Source: CF-118 sp035689345
GTDB lineage: Bacteria; Chloroflexota; Dormibacteria; Dormibacterales; Dormibacteraceae
Assembly (NCBI GenBank): GCA_035689345.1
Contig: DASSLR010000066.1
Coordinates: forward strand, 1 to 47,349
DNA: 47,349 nt
Reading direction: 5' to 3'
Part shown: one piece after another, positions 16,685-24,445 of the stretch
How positions within the stretch are numbered: the first letter of the stretch is position 1
Layout: each line of letters opens with the position of its first letter
Notes under the pieces: generated by a model
Seen by the model: only the letters and a program-made list of their open reading frames with translations
The model's database searches: none
Told to the model about the DNA's origin: nothing
Program-made: the position numbers and the translations under genes

Positions 16685-17686
16685 CTAGCAGGTGCCGCAG
16701 CGGGCATCGAGCAGCTGGATCGAGGGAATCTCACCGACGAGGAGCTCCACGAACTCGGCGTCCCATATCGTGCCGGCGCCTGACTCCAGTATCGAAACCG
16801 CTTCGCCAATCGAGTGGCCGCCGCGATACGGCCGGTTGTTGACGAGCGCGTCGTACGCATCGCACACCGCCACGATCCGCGCGAGCTCGGGGATGTCCGG
16901 GCCGGCCAGCCCATCGGGATAGCCGCCCCCATCGATGCGTTCGTGGTGGTGGCGCACGATCGGCAGCAGGGCGGCCGCGGAGCGCAGCGGGCTGATGATC
17001 GTCTCGCCGATCAAGGGATGCAGCTGAACGCGAGCCATCTCGAACGGTTCCAGCGGTCCGGGTTTGAGCAGGACGGCGTCCGCGACGCCGATCTTGCCGA
17101 TGTCGTGGATGATGCCGCCGAGATACAGCGCGTCCAGGTCATGCGGCTCGAGCTCCAGGCAAATGCCGAGATGGCGGGCGGCCGCACCGACGCGATGGGT
17201 GTGCCTCACCATGAAGGGGTCCTTGGCCTCGACCGCCGCGGCGAGCGCGAAGATCACCTGGTCAGCGTCCTCGAGCGAGCGGTACGCGGCCCTCAGGTTC
17301 AGCATCGAGCGAACCCTCGCCGTCAGCTCCAATCGGTCGATGGGCTTGGACATGAAATCGTCGGCGCCGGACTCGAGAGCCCGGATGCGCTCACTCCTGC
17401 TCGTGAACCCGGTTATCACCACGACAGGTATCAGCCGCCACCTCGGGTTCGCTCTGATCCGCCGGCACAGCTCGTAGCCGTCGATGCCCGGCATCTGCAG
17501 GTCCACCAGCACGACGTCGGGCGCGCGCTGCTCCATCCGTTCCAGCGCTGCGCCGCCGTCGGCGGCCGGCACGATCCCGCACTCGAGCTCGGCGAGGCAG
17601 GCCTCCAGCAGCTCGCGGTTGGCGCTCGAATCGTCGACGACAAGCACCGTCGGCCTCGCTGGTGGGGTCTGGGAGGGGCGGGTCAC
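16685..17686 (-). CDS. Response regulator with HD-GYP phosphodiesterase output
   Basis: A 333-residue protein. Residues about 12-130 are a receiver domain with acidic pair DD (VVDDSS), phosphoacceptor aspartate in LVDLQMPGIDG and the conserved lysine in SKPID. The remainder is an HD-GYP domain with IHDIGKIGV (HD motif) and HHHERIDGGGYPDG (the HHExxDGxGYP motif), plus DAYDALVNNRPYR. HD-GYP proteins hydrolyse cyclic di-GMP, so phosphorylation probably tunes c-di-GMP turnover. No histidine kinase is adjacent. The start is not certain because GTG at 17686 (GTGACCCGC) precedes no good ribosome site. Confidence 0.94.
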   Translation of the reverse strand: MTRPSQTPPARPTVLVVDDSSANRELLEACLAELECGIVPAADGGAALERMEQRAPDVVLVDLQMPGIDGYELCRRIRANPRWRLIPVVVITGFTSRSERIRALESGADDFMSKPIDRLELTARVRSMLNLRAAYRSLEDADQVIFALAAAVEAKDPFMVRHTHRVGAAARHLGICLELEPHDLDALYLGGIIHDIGKIGVADAVLLKPGPLEPFEMARVQLHPLIGETIISPLRSAAALLPIVRHHHERIDGGGYPDGLAGPDIPELARIVAVCDAYDALVNNRPYRGGHSIGEAVSILESGAGTIWDAEFVELLVGEIPSIQLLDARCGTC

Positions 17687-17788
17687 CGGGTCCTACTCGA
17701 TGCACCTGACGCTATGCGCGCCGCGCGCCCGCGTCCAATTGAAGTCTCTTAGCGACCGATAGGTGTCACCCTCAGATCAATCGAGCGA

Positions 17789-18781
17789 TCACGTCTTGCG
17801 ATGGCTCGCCACGCCGGCCAGCGCGTACAGCACGAAGTAGAAACACGCGTAGTGGAGTGAGGTCGCCGTGTAGGGCACCGCGCCGAAGCTGATCCCACCG
17901 AAACGGTCTCGACCCGCCTGGCGGCCGACCTGGTACATCAGCTCGATCACCTCTTCGTTGGTCGGGCCCATCGGCTCGTCGCCGAAGTCGGGATTCGACC
18001 CCAGGTTGAGCACGTCGGGGTCGATGCAGATCCACACCTTCGCGGCGCCGTCCGTGATCCTGCCGGCCAGCTCCGCGGCCCACGCGTCGAAGCCGGAGCG
18101 GCGCGCGGCCTTCAGGTCGCGGTAGGTGAGGATGTTCTCGCGGCGCGCTCCGCGCTCAGTGAACCGAAGAAAAGTCTCTTTGTCGTTGAGCGCTCCGCGC
18201 AGCCCGAAGTGAAAGTAGCGAGCGGGATCGACGCCAGGAATGCCGAGAATGCGGCGCGCCCACGTCACGGCCCATCGCGGATTGCGAGGATCGTCGTCCT
18301 GCCACTCGCCGCGCTCGTTGTCATGGTGGGCGTCGAGGTTGAGCACCGCCGTCGGTCCGCCGGCACCAGCCGCGATGGCCTTCAGAACCGGGTAGGTGCT
18401 GACGCCCGAGTTGCCCCCGATCGTGATCATCATGCAGCCGGCTCCGACGGCCTCCGTCACGCGAGCCTCCACGTTCTGCAACGACGCCGCCATGTCCGCC
18501 GCGATGTCCACATCCCCGAGGTCGACCATCTCGAAATGCTCGAAAACGTCCAGTTCCAGCTCTGGCAAGAATCCACCGAAGCTCGACGAGTTGGTGCGGA
18601 AGTAGGTCGGTGTCAGCAGGCTGCCCTCGTAGTTGAGCGACGAGCGGCCTTCCGGGTTGGGTGCGCGCCAGGGGACGCCGAGGAACGCCACGTCGGCGCC
18701 ACGAAGGTCTTCGCCGGGTCGTCTCAGCGGCCGGCGAAAGAACGTCGGTGTGTTGCCATAGATCCTGGGGTCGTCGGCCAT
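17789..18781 (-). CDS. Ureohydrolase (arginase/agmatinase)-fold protein with altered metal site
   Basis: A 330-residue protein of the arginase fold. Two of the three metal motifs are present: LNLDAHHDN (Asp150, His152, Asp154) and ICIDPDVLN (Asp254, Asp256). The first motif, canonically GGDH, reads GGNSG at residues 121-125, so the histidine ligand of the first manganese is replaced by serine. Substrate hydrolysis by the standard two-metal mechanism is therefore doubtful; a one-metal or different reaction is possible. The ATG at 18781 shares its A with the stop of the upstream GGT-like gene, so the pair is translationally coupled. The longer in-frame extension upstream is not conserved in character. 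Confidence 0.85.
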   Translation of the reverse strand: MADDPRIYGNTPTFFRRPLRRPGEDLRGADVAFLGVPWRAPNPEGRSSLNYEGSLLTPTYFRTNSSSFGGFLPELELDVFEHFEMVDLGDVDIAADMAASLQNVEARVTEAVGAGCMMITIGGNSGVSTYPVLKAIAAGAGGPTAVLNLDAHHDNERGEWQDDDPRNPRWAVTWARRILGIPGVDPARYFHFGLRGALNDKETFLRFTERGARRENILTYRDLKAARRSGFDAWAAELAGRITDGAAKVWICIDPDVLNLGSNPDFGDEPMGPTNEEVIELMYQVGRQAGRDRFGGISFGAVPYTATSLHYACFYFVLYALAGVASHRKT

Positions 18782-20547
18782 CAACGACCGGCAGCGTACG
18801 CCTGAGCGCCGCGCGGGTTCGCGGCAGCGGAAAGCAGGCCCGTGCTCGGGTCTCGCGCGACCGCGCACATGCGACCCAGCGACCATCGGTCCCCGACGCG
18901 CAACCGATGGCCGCGCCGCGTCAGGTCACGCAACACGCCGTCGTCGTCGAGTCGCTCGATGTGCACCTCGCCTGGATGCGCGTCGTGCGGGACGAACGAG
19001 CTCGGGAAATGAGTGGTGTGAAACATCGGCGCGTCCATCGCGGCCTGGAGGTCGAGCCCAAACACCGCGTGGGCCACGAAGAATTCGAGAGTCCACTGGT
19101 CCTGCTGGTCCCCGCCGGGAGTGCCGAACGCGAGGCACGGCTCGCCGTCGCGCATGGCGAGCGACGGGCTCAGGGTGGTGCGCGGCCGCTTGCCCGGTTC
19201 GACGCGATTGGGGTGCTCCGGGTCGAGGTTGAACATCTGCGCGCGCGTGCCGAGGCAGAAGCCGAGGCCGGTAATGACCGGTGAGCTCTGGAGCCAGCCG
19301 CCGCTCGGCGTGCACGCGACGAGGTTGCCGTGCCGGTCCGCCACGCTCACGTGCACGGTGTCACGGCGGATGTCGCCGGCAGCCTGCGCGCCGCTGCCCG
19401 TCCAGTGGCTTTCGCTCACCGCCGCCGCGCCGCGCCGAGGGAGTCGCGGTGTCGCGCCTCCGGGGCTCCCCGGGCGCAGCTCGAGGGAGGCGCTATCGGC
19501 GATCAAGCCTCGCCGCGCCTGCGCATAGTCACGCGAGAGAAGCTCGTCGATTGGAACCGTCACGAAATCAGGGTCGCCGTACCACGCTTCGCGATCCGCG
19601 AACGCGAGCTTGGCGCACTCGGTGACGAGGTGAACGTGCTCGGAAGAGAGAAAGGACACGCGATCGAGGTGGAATCCCTCGAGCAGCCGCAGCTGCTGCA
19701 GGAACACCGGGCCCTGCGACCAGGGTCCGCACTTGGCGACCGCCCACTCGCCGAACTCCGCCGTCAGCGCCGCTTCGCGCGCGGGCTCGAACCGTTCGAG
19801 GTCGGCGCCGCGCAGCAAGCCCGCATGCGCCTCGCCCGAGCTGTCCATCGCCGGCCTCTGGCAGTGCTGCTCCACAGCCTCGGCGACGAAGCCGGAGTAG
19901 TACGCGCGCAGCGCGCCGTCGATCTCGGCCTCGCGCGCGGCGCCGCTTGCCTCGTCGACCAGGCGGCGATAGGTGGCGGCGAGATCGCCGTTCTTGAAGA
20001 GGGCGCCGGGACGCGGCACGCCGCCGGCGAGGTAGACGGCGGCGGAAGAGGGCCAGTGCTCGCGGAAGAGCGGCTCGACGGTCGCGATCATCTGCGACGC
20101 GCGCTCGAGCATCGGGAACCCGGCGTCCGCGTAGCCGATCGCGGCCTCGAGCACGTCGCGCACGCGCCACGTGCCGTGGTCGCGCAGCAGCGTCATCCAG
20201 CCGCCGAAGGCACCCGGCACGCACGCGGCGAGCGGACCAGACCCGGGAATCTCGTCCAGGCCCAGCGCGCGGATGCGGTCGATGCTCGCGTCGTGAGGCG
20301 CGGGGCCCTGGCCGCAGATCACCTCGACCTTTTTCGACGCCGCGTCGTACGCGATGATCGGCACCTCACCGCCGAGACCGTTGAGGTGCGGCTCGACGAC
20401 CTGCAGCACGAACCCTGCCGCGACGGCCGCGTCGAATGCGTTGCCGCCCCGTTCCAGCACCGACATCCCGCACTGGCTCGCGAGCCAGTGCGTCGAGCTC
20501 ACCATGCCGAACGTGCCCTGCAGCAGCGGGCGCGTGGTGAAGGTCAT
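18781..20547 (-). CDS. Gamma-glutamyltranspeptidase-like Ntn hydrolase
   Basis: A 588-residue precursor of the GGT superfamily. The N-terminal GGNAFDAAVAAGF helix and the autoprocessing site GDIRRDTVHVSVADRHGN, with nucleophile Thr397, are intact, as is the GTPGGDQQDQW segment of the small subunit. No signal peptide is seen, so it is probably cytosolic. The arginine-bearing RExAP motif that binds the alpha-carboxylate of glutamate in true GGTs reads CGQGPAPHDA here (about residues 78-87), so the substrate is probably not a gamma-glutamyl compound; oxamate amidohydrolase-type or acylase activity are alternatives. It lies five bases after the BTAD regulator and overlaps the ureohydrolase-like gene. 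Confidence 0.88.
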   Translation of the reverse strand: MTFTTRPLLQGTFGMVSSTHWLASQCGMSVLERGGNAFDAAVAAGFVLQVVEPHLNGLGGEVPIIAYDAASKKVEVICGQGPAPHDASIDRIRALGLDEIPGSGPLAACVPGAFGGWMTLLRDHGTWRVRDVLEAAIGYADAGFPMLERASQMIATVEPLFREHWPSSAAVYLAGGVPRPGALFKNGDLAATYRRLVDEASGAAREAEIDGALRAYYSGFVAEAVEQHCQRPAMDSSGEAHAGLLRGADLERFEPAREAALTAEFGEWAVAKCGPWSQGPVFLQQLRLLEGFHLDRVSFLSSEHVHLVTECAKLAFADREAWYGDPDFVTVPIDELLSRDYAQARRGLIADSASLELRPGSPGGATPRLPRRGAAAVSESHWTGSGAQAAGDIRRDTVHVSVADRHGNLVACTPSGGWLQSSPVITGLGFCLGTRAQMFNLDPEHPNRVEPGKRPRTTLSPSLAMRDGEPCLAFGTPGGDQQDQWTLEFFVAHAVFGLDLQAAMDAPMFHTTHFPSSFVPHDAHPGEVHIERLDDDGVLRDLTRRGHRLRVGDRWSLGRMCAVARDPSTGLLSAAANPRGAQAYAAGR

Positions 20548-20552
20548 CCTCT

Positions 20553-21305
20553 CTACTTCCCAACCACCGACTCGGCCAGTTTCCGCATTTCCCGCGACGG
20601 CGTCGTCTTGAGCTCGGTCTTCAGCACGGCCTCGAGCCGCGAATAGACGCGGAGGGCTTCGGCCCGATTCCCGCTCGCGGCATGGGCGAGCATCAGCCGC
20701 TGATAGCCGATCTCTCGGAATGGCTCCAGCTCGATCGCCTCGAGCGCCGCCCGCACCGCCAGGGAGTGCTCGCCCGTGGCGGTGTGGATCTGGGCGAGGC
20801 AGTCGAGAGCGCGCACGTGCGCGCGGTGCAGCGTCTCCCGGCGGGCATCGACCCACGCGCCTTCCTCACCGGTCATGAACGGCCGGCGCAGGATCGCGCA
20901 CGCGACGACCGCGGGACCATACGCGGTCGCGGGGCTCGAGGCTTGAATCGCAGCCTCGGCGAGGTGCACCGAGGCCAGCGCCTCCTCGATGTCGACCCAC
21001 GACTCGGCGGGCAGGTTGAGCTTGTAGCCGCCCGGCGACGCCTCGATCGTCTGCCGGCCGGCGCCCAGCTCGGAGAACAGGCCGCGCAGCTTGCTGACGA
21101 TGGCGCTGACGGCCAGGTCCGCCGCCGCCGGCAGGTGATCGGGCCACAGGCTTTCCGCCAGCTCGTCCCGCGACACCGTGCGGTCGCGCTCGGTGACCAG
21201 GTAGGCGAAGACGAGCCTGCCCTGCCGCCTCGGCAGCCGGTCCGCCCGCACCAGCCGGCCGCCCATGGTCATGCAGATCTCGCCGGTCAGGTAGACCTTC
21301 ACCAT
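20553..21305 (-). CDS. BTAD-domain (SARP-like) transcriptional regulator
   Basis: A 250-residue protein with an OmpR-like winged helix at residues 1-100 (LPRRQGRLVFAYLVTERDRTVSRDELAESLWP then AIVSKLRGLF) and a bacterial transcriptional activator domain over 100-245 made of TPR-like helices (RALDCLAQIHTATGEHSLAV, GYQRLMLAHAASGNRAEALRVYSRL). This is the minimal SARP architecture with no ATPase. It is the first gene of a unit with the GGT-like and ureohydrolase-like genes and probably controls them. The ATG at 21305 has GGAGGG abutting it; the adjacent GTG codon is an alternative start. Confidence 0.92.
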   Translation of the reverse strand: MVKVYLTGEICMTMGGRLVRADRLPRRQGRLVFAYLVTERDRTVSRDELAESLWPDHLPAAADLAVSAIVSKLRGLFSELGAGRQTIEASPGGYKLNLPAESWVDIEEALASVHLAEAAIQASSPATAYGPAVVACAILRRPFMTGEEGAWVDARRETLHRAHVRALDCLAQIHTATGEHSLAVRAALEAIELEPFREIGYQRLMLAHAASGNRAEALRVYSRLEAVLKTELKTTPSREMRKLAESVVGK

Positions 21306-21372
21306 CCCTCCAAAGTTTCGCCAAACCGAGGCCGCTAGCGTCGACCTCCATCACCCTCAGGAGGCACGAATC

Positions 21373-21672
21373 ATGGCGGTCACGATCACGGTCAGGGCAA
21401 AGCTGAAGGGCGACCAGAAGTCGATCCAGAAGATTCATGACGAGGTGACGGGAGCGACCAAGGAGATGGCTCGCGAGGCCGGCGACCTGACCCACGTCGT
21501 CTACCTCAACCCCATGGACCCCAGGGACTTCCTGGGCATCGACACCTGGCAATCGGCCGAGCAGGCTCAGGCTTTTGCGGGCAGCCCCCAGATCCAGGAG
21601 TTCTTCGGGAAAATGTTCGAGGGCCAGCCCGAGGTCACGGTCTGGGTCGACTCGGGATGGAACCATTGGTGA
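21373..21672 (+). CDS. Small ferredoxin-like alpha/beta-barrel (ABM-like) protein
   Basis: A 99-residue protein with beta-alpha-beta arrangement resembling the antibiotic-biosynthesis-monooxygenase/dimeric alpha-beta-barrel group: strand VTITVRAKL, helix DQKSIQKIHDEVTGATKEM, strand LTHVVYLNPMDPRDFLGIDTW, helix AEQAQAFAGSPQIQEFFGKMF, last strand EVTVWVDSGW. The assignment is by pattern only. The ribosome site AGGAGG lies nine bases before ATG at 21373. It is divergent from the BTAD regulator and precedes a DUF1059-like gene by 18 bases. Confidence 0.75.
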   Translation: MAVTITVRAKLKGDQKSIQKIHDEVTGATKEMAREAGDLTHVVYLNPMDPRDFLGIDTWQSAEQAQAFAGSPQIQEFFGKMFEGQPEVTVWVDSGWNHW

Positions 21673-21690
21673 TCACGGTAAGGAGGCACC

Positions 21691-21864
21691 ATGCCACGCA
21701 AGACCAGTGGTTCGGAGATCGAGTACCTGGTGAGGTGCGACTGCGGCTTCGAAGCCCGCGGCACCGAGGCCACATTGATTCCGATGGTTCAGCGGCACGG
21801 ACGCGAGGCGCACCGCATGGAGGTGACGCGCCGAGAGGTCCTGGCCATGGCGAAGCCCGTCTGA
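21691..21864 (+). CDS. DUF1059-like small metal-binding protein
   Basis: A 57-residue protein with a strong AGGAGG ribosome site five bases before its ATG. The sequence has the small-protein signature of DUF1059: a CDCGFEARGTE knuckle near residues 16-26 and an HGREAHRMEVT segment near 37-47, giving two cysteines and two histidines as likely ligands. It lies 18 bases after the ABM-like gene and 10 bases before the next gene, in one clear operon. The gene is short enough to be missed by a length cut-off. Confidence 0.8.
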   Translation: MPRKTSGSEIEYLVRCDCGFEARGTEATLIPMVQRHGREAHRMEVTRREVLAMAKPV

Positions 21865-21874
21865 CCTGATTCCG

Positions 21875-22720
21875 GTGGGGATTCTCGGCCCGGGCCGGGT
21901 GGCCGTCGCCGTGGCGGCGCCTGGCGCCGGGCCGGGTTTCTGGGCCGGCGCGTCGAGCGCGGCGTTCGCGCCCGATGGCGAGCTGGTCATCGCGTACCGC
22001 TTGCGCACGCCCGACCAGCGTGGTGCGGGCATCGTGATCGCGCGGTCCGACGACGGCGAGCGGCTGACGACCATCGCCACCCTCGACAAGGAGAGTTTCG
22101 GCGCGGAATCCTTGGAGCGGCCCGCCCTGGTGCACACAGGGGGCGGCTGGCGCCTGTACATCTCCTGCGCCACGCCGGGAACCAAGCACTGGCGCATCGA
22201 CGTCCTCGAGTCGCGGGACCCGGAGGGGCTGGCGGCGGCGGCGTCGCGGACGGTCTTTCCCGGCAGCCACACGGTCGGCGTGAAAGATCCGGTCGTGCGC
22301 CGCGTCGACGGAAGGTGGCGCGCCTGGATCTGCTGCCACCCGCTGGACGTACATGGCGAGGAGGACCGCATGACCACGGCTCTCGCCACCAGCGACGACG
22401 GGCTCGACTGGACGTGGCGCGGGGTCGTGCTGGCCGGGCGGCCTGGCACGTGGGACGCGCGCGGAGCGCGGGTGACGGCGGTCCTCTCCGACGGCACTGC
22501 TTATTACGACGGCCGCGCCACCAAGGAGGAGAACTTCTCAGAGAGGACCGGCCTCGCGTTGCCCGCGGGCGACGCGCTGTCCGCCCACGATGACGAGCCC
22601 GTCGCAGCCGTCCGCTACATCGACATCGTCGCGAGCCCATCGGGCGAGCGGCTTGCCTACTACGAGAGGCCGCGCCAGGACGGCAGCCACGAGCTGTGCG
22701 TGGAGAGGCTCACCCGGTGA
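21875..22720 (+). CDS. Five-bladed beta-propeller glycosidase-like protein
   Basis: A 281-residue protein with repeated blades typical of the GH43/GH32/GH130-like propellers: FWAGASSAAFAPDGELVIAYRLR, SLERPALVHTGGGWRLYISCA, VKDPVVRRVDGRWRAWIC and VRYIDIVASPSGERLAYYER. The conserved blade pattern of a polar or acidic residue (E or D plus P) before a hydrophobic strand recurs (LERPAL, VKDPVV). No signal peptide is present, so it is probably cytosolic. Substrate is unknown, and a non-catalytic relative is possible. The GTG start at 21875 lies 10 bases after the DUF1059-like stop. Confidence 0.72.
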   Translation: MGILGPGRVAVAVAAPGAGPGFWAGASSAAFAPDGELVIAYRLRTPDQRGAGIVIARSDDGERLTTIATLDKESFGAESLERPALVHTGGGWRLYISCATPGTKHWRIDVLESRDPEGLAAAASRTVFPGSHTVGVKDPVVRRVDGRWRAWICCHPLDVHGEEDRMTTALATSDDGLDWTWRGVVLAGRPGTWDARGARVTAVLSDGTAYYDGRATKEENFSERTGLALPAGDALSAHDDEPVAAVRYIDIVASPSGERLAYYERPRQDGSHELCVERLTR

Positions 22721-22761
22721 GGGCGTTACTTGTTTGATGAGAAATCTCGAGGAGGCGACGG

Positions 22762-23085
22762 ATGGGTTTCGAGCAGTATCACGAACCGGCGAGCGAGCTG
22801 CCGCAGGAGACGCGCACGTTCGCGCGCATCATCGTTTCCCTCACAGAGGAAGCGGAAGCTATCAACTGGTACCAGCAGCGCCTGGCCGTGGAGAAGGACG
22901 CCGAGGCCAGGGCGGTGATGGCGAGCGCGCAGGAGGAGGAGTTCAAGCACTTCGCGATGGACCTGGAGTTCCTTTCCCGGCGCACGCCCAAGTGGCGCGT
23001 GGCGCTGCAGAACGTGCTCTTCCAGCCGGGCGACATCGTCCAGCACGGCAAGGAGGCCGAAGAGAAGGAGGAGGAGCAGAAGTAG
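22762..23085 (+). CDS. Encapsulated-ferritin (EncFtn) family protein
   Basis: A 107-residue ferritin-like protein that aligns with Rhodospirillum rubrum encapsulated ferritin without gaps in the active region. Its ferroxidase residues correspond: Glu29, Glu30, Glu32, Trp36 and Tyr37 match E31, E32, E34, W38 and Y39, and Glu60 with His63 match E62 and H65. Such proteins form decameric rings that oxidise Fe2+ and normally sit inside an encapsulin shell. The C-terminus here is a lysine/glutamate tail (KEAEEKEEEQK), with no recognisable encapsulin-targeting peptide, and no encapsulin gene lies in the window. GAGGAGG lies six bases before the ATG. Confidence 0.88.
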   Translation: MGFEQYHEPASELPQETRTFARIIVSLTEEAEAINWYQQRLAVEKDAEARAVMASAQEEEFKHFAMDLEFLSRRTPKWRVALQNVLFQPGDIVQHGKEAEEKEEEQK

Positions 23086-23182
23086 CCCGCCGCATAATTT
23101 CGATAGCTCTCTGAGCATCACCGGCGCGCCGTGGCGCGCGGACCTGCTGCTGTCGAACGCGGCGTCCCACAGGAGAGAGAAC

Positions 23183-24445
23183 TTGAGCCAGGTGCGAATC
23201 ACCGCGAGCGTGCCGATCGGCGAGCTTCCGCCTGTGGGTGAGGTGCCGCAGCGCATGCTCGCGCAGGTCGTGCGCCAGTCCCGCTTCGGCGATCCTCGCC
23301 AGGCGTTCCAGGTCGAGGAGATCGAGACGCCCAGCCCCGGGCCTGGCCAGGTCCTGATCGCGGTCATGGCCGCGGGCGTCAACTTCAACAACGTGTGGGC
23401 GGCGCGCGGGCAGCCGGTGGACGTGATCGCCCAGCGCCAGAGGGCCGGCGGGAAGGAGGACTTCCACGTTGGCGGGTCCGACGCGTCCGGCATCGTCTAC
23501 GAGGTCGGCGACGGCGTCTCCAGCGTGAAGGTGGGCGACCACGTGATCGTGCACCCCGGCTACTGGGACGCCGGCGATCCGTGGGTGAAGGCGGGCAAGG
23601 ACCCGATGATCTCCGGGTCGGCGCGCATCTGGGGCTACGACGCCGAGATCAACTTCGGTTCGTTTGCGCAGTTCTGCCTGGCCCAGGAGCACCAGGTCCT
23701 GCCCAAGGCCGAGCACCTCACGTGGGAGGAGGCCGCGGCGCCGACACTGGTCGGGACGACCGCCTACCGGATGCTGCACGGCTGGGCCGGCAACACCCTG
23801 CGCCCCAACGATGTGGTCCTGGTCTGGGGCGGCTCGGGCGGGCTCGGCGGCCAGGCGATCCAGCTCGTCCGCGCCGGAGGCGGCATCCCGGTGGCCGTGG
23901 TCTCCAGCCCGGAGCGAGGCGAGTACTGCGTGAAGCTCGGCGCCGCGGGATGGATCAACCGGCGCGATTACAAGCACTGGGGCGTGCCGCCGCACTGGGA
24001 CGACGCGGCGGGCCAGAAGGAGTGGCTCGCCGAGGCGCGGCGATTCGGCAAAGCGCTGTGGGACGTCCTGGGCGAGCGCCGCAACCCGGCGATCGTCTTC
24101 GAGCATCCCGGAGAGGCGACGGTGCCGACGAGCATGTTCGTCTGCGAGGAAGGAGGCATGGTCGTCATCTGCGCGGGGACCAGTGGCTACTCGGCGATGG
24201 TCGACGTCAGGTACCTGTGGACGCGGCAGAAGCGCTTCCAGGGCTCCCACGGGTCGAACGACCAGCAGGCGGCCGCGTTCAACGACCTCGTGCGCGCCAG
24301 GAAGATCGACCCGTGCCTCGGACGCGTGATCAGGTTCGAGGATCTCCCGCTTGCGCACTACGAGATGGGCGAGGGCGAGGCGCCACCAGGCAACACGGTG
24401 GCCCTGGTGGGCGCGGGGAAGGCCGGACAGGGGCGCCGGGTCTAG
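23183..24445 (+). CDS. Crotonyl-CoA carboxylase/reductase-like MDR enzyme
   Basis: A 420-residue medium-chain dehydrogenase close to crotonyl-CoA carboxylase/reductase, which converts enoyl-CoA plus CO2 and NADPH to an alkylmalonyl-CoA. Supporting segments are GVNFNNVWAARGQPVDV (about 65-81), RIWGYDAEINFGSFAQF (about 148-164), the nucleotide-binding VWGGSGGLGGQAIQL and RFQGSHGSNDQQA with the histidine that helps hold CO2. The CO2-pocket glutamate expected right after the WGY triplet is Asp153 here, with an apparent two-residue insertion that places a glutamate at 155, so carboxylase activity is not assured. TTG at 23183, preceded by AGGAG. Enzymes of the ethylmalonyl-CoA pathway are not adjacent. 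Confidence 0.86.
   Translation: MSQVRITASVPIGELPPVGEVPQRMLAQVVRQSRFGDPRQAFQVEEIETPSPGPGQVLIAVMAAGVNFNNVWAARGQPVDVIAQRQRAGGKEDFHVGGSDASGIVYEVGDGVSSVKVGDHVIVHPGYWDAGDPWVKAGKDPMISGSARIWGYDAEINFGSFAQFCLAQEHQVLPKAEHLTWEEAAAPTLVGTTAYRMLHGWAGNTLRPNDVVLVWGGSGGLGGQAIQLVRAGGGIPVAVVSSPERGEYCVKLGAAGWINRRDYKHWGVPPHWDDAAGQKEWLAEARRFGKALWDVLGERRNPAIVFEHPGEATVPTSMFVCEEGGMVVICAGTSGYSAMVDVRYLWTRQKRFQGSHGSNDQQAAAFNDLVRARKIDPCLGRVIRFEDLPLAHYEMGEGEAPPGNTVALVGAGKAGQGRRV

Noticed and set aside
17687..17788. A small gene in the 102-base gap between the response regulator and the ureohydrolase-like gene
   Set aside because: No frame with a start, ribosome site and reasonable length; I see nothing in the gap beyond a possible promoter for the response regulator.
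18781..20547. Genuine gamma-glutamyltranspeptidase
   Set aside because: The alpha-carboxylate-binding arginine motif is missing and there is no signal peptide, so only the GGT superfamily fold is claimed.
23086..23182. GC-rich inverted stretch (GGCGCGCCGTGGCGCGCGG) as a terminator after the ferritin gene
   Set aside because: The pairing is weak and no U-run follows; I see only the ribosome site AGGAG before the TTG in the rest of this 97-base gap.
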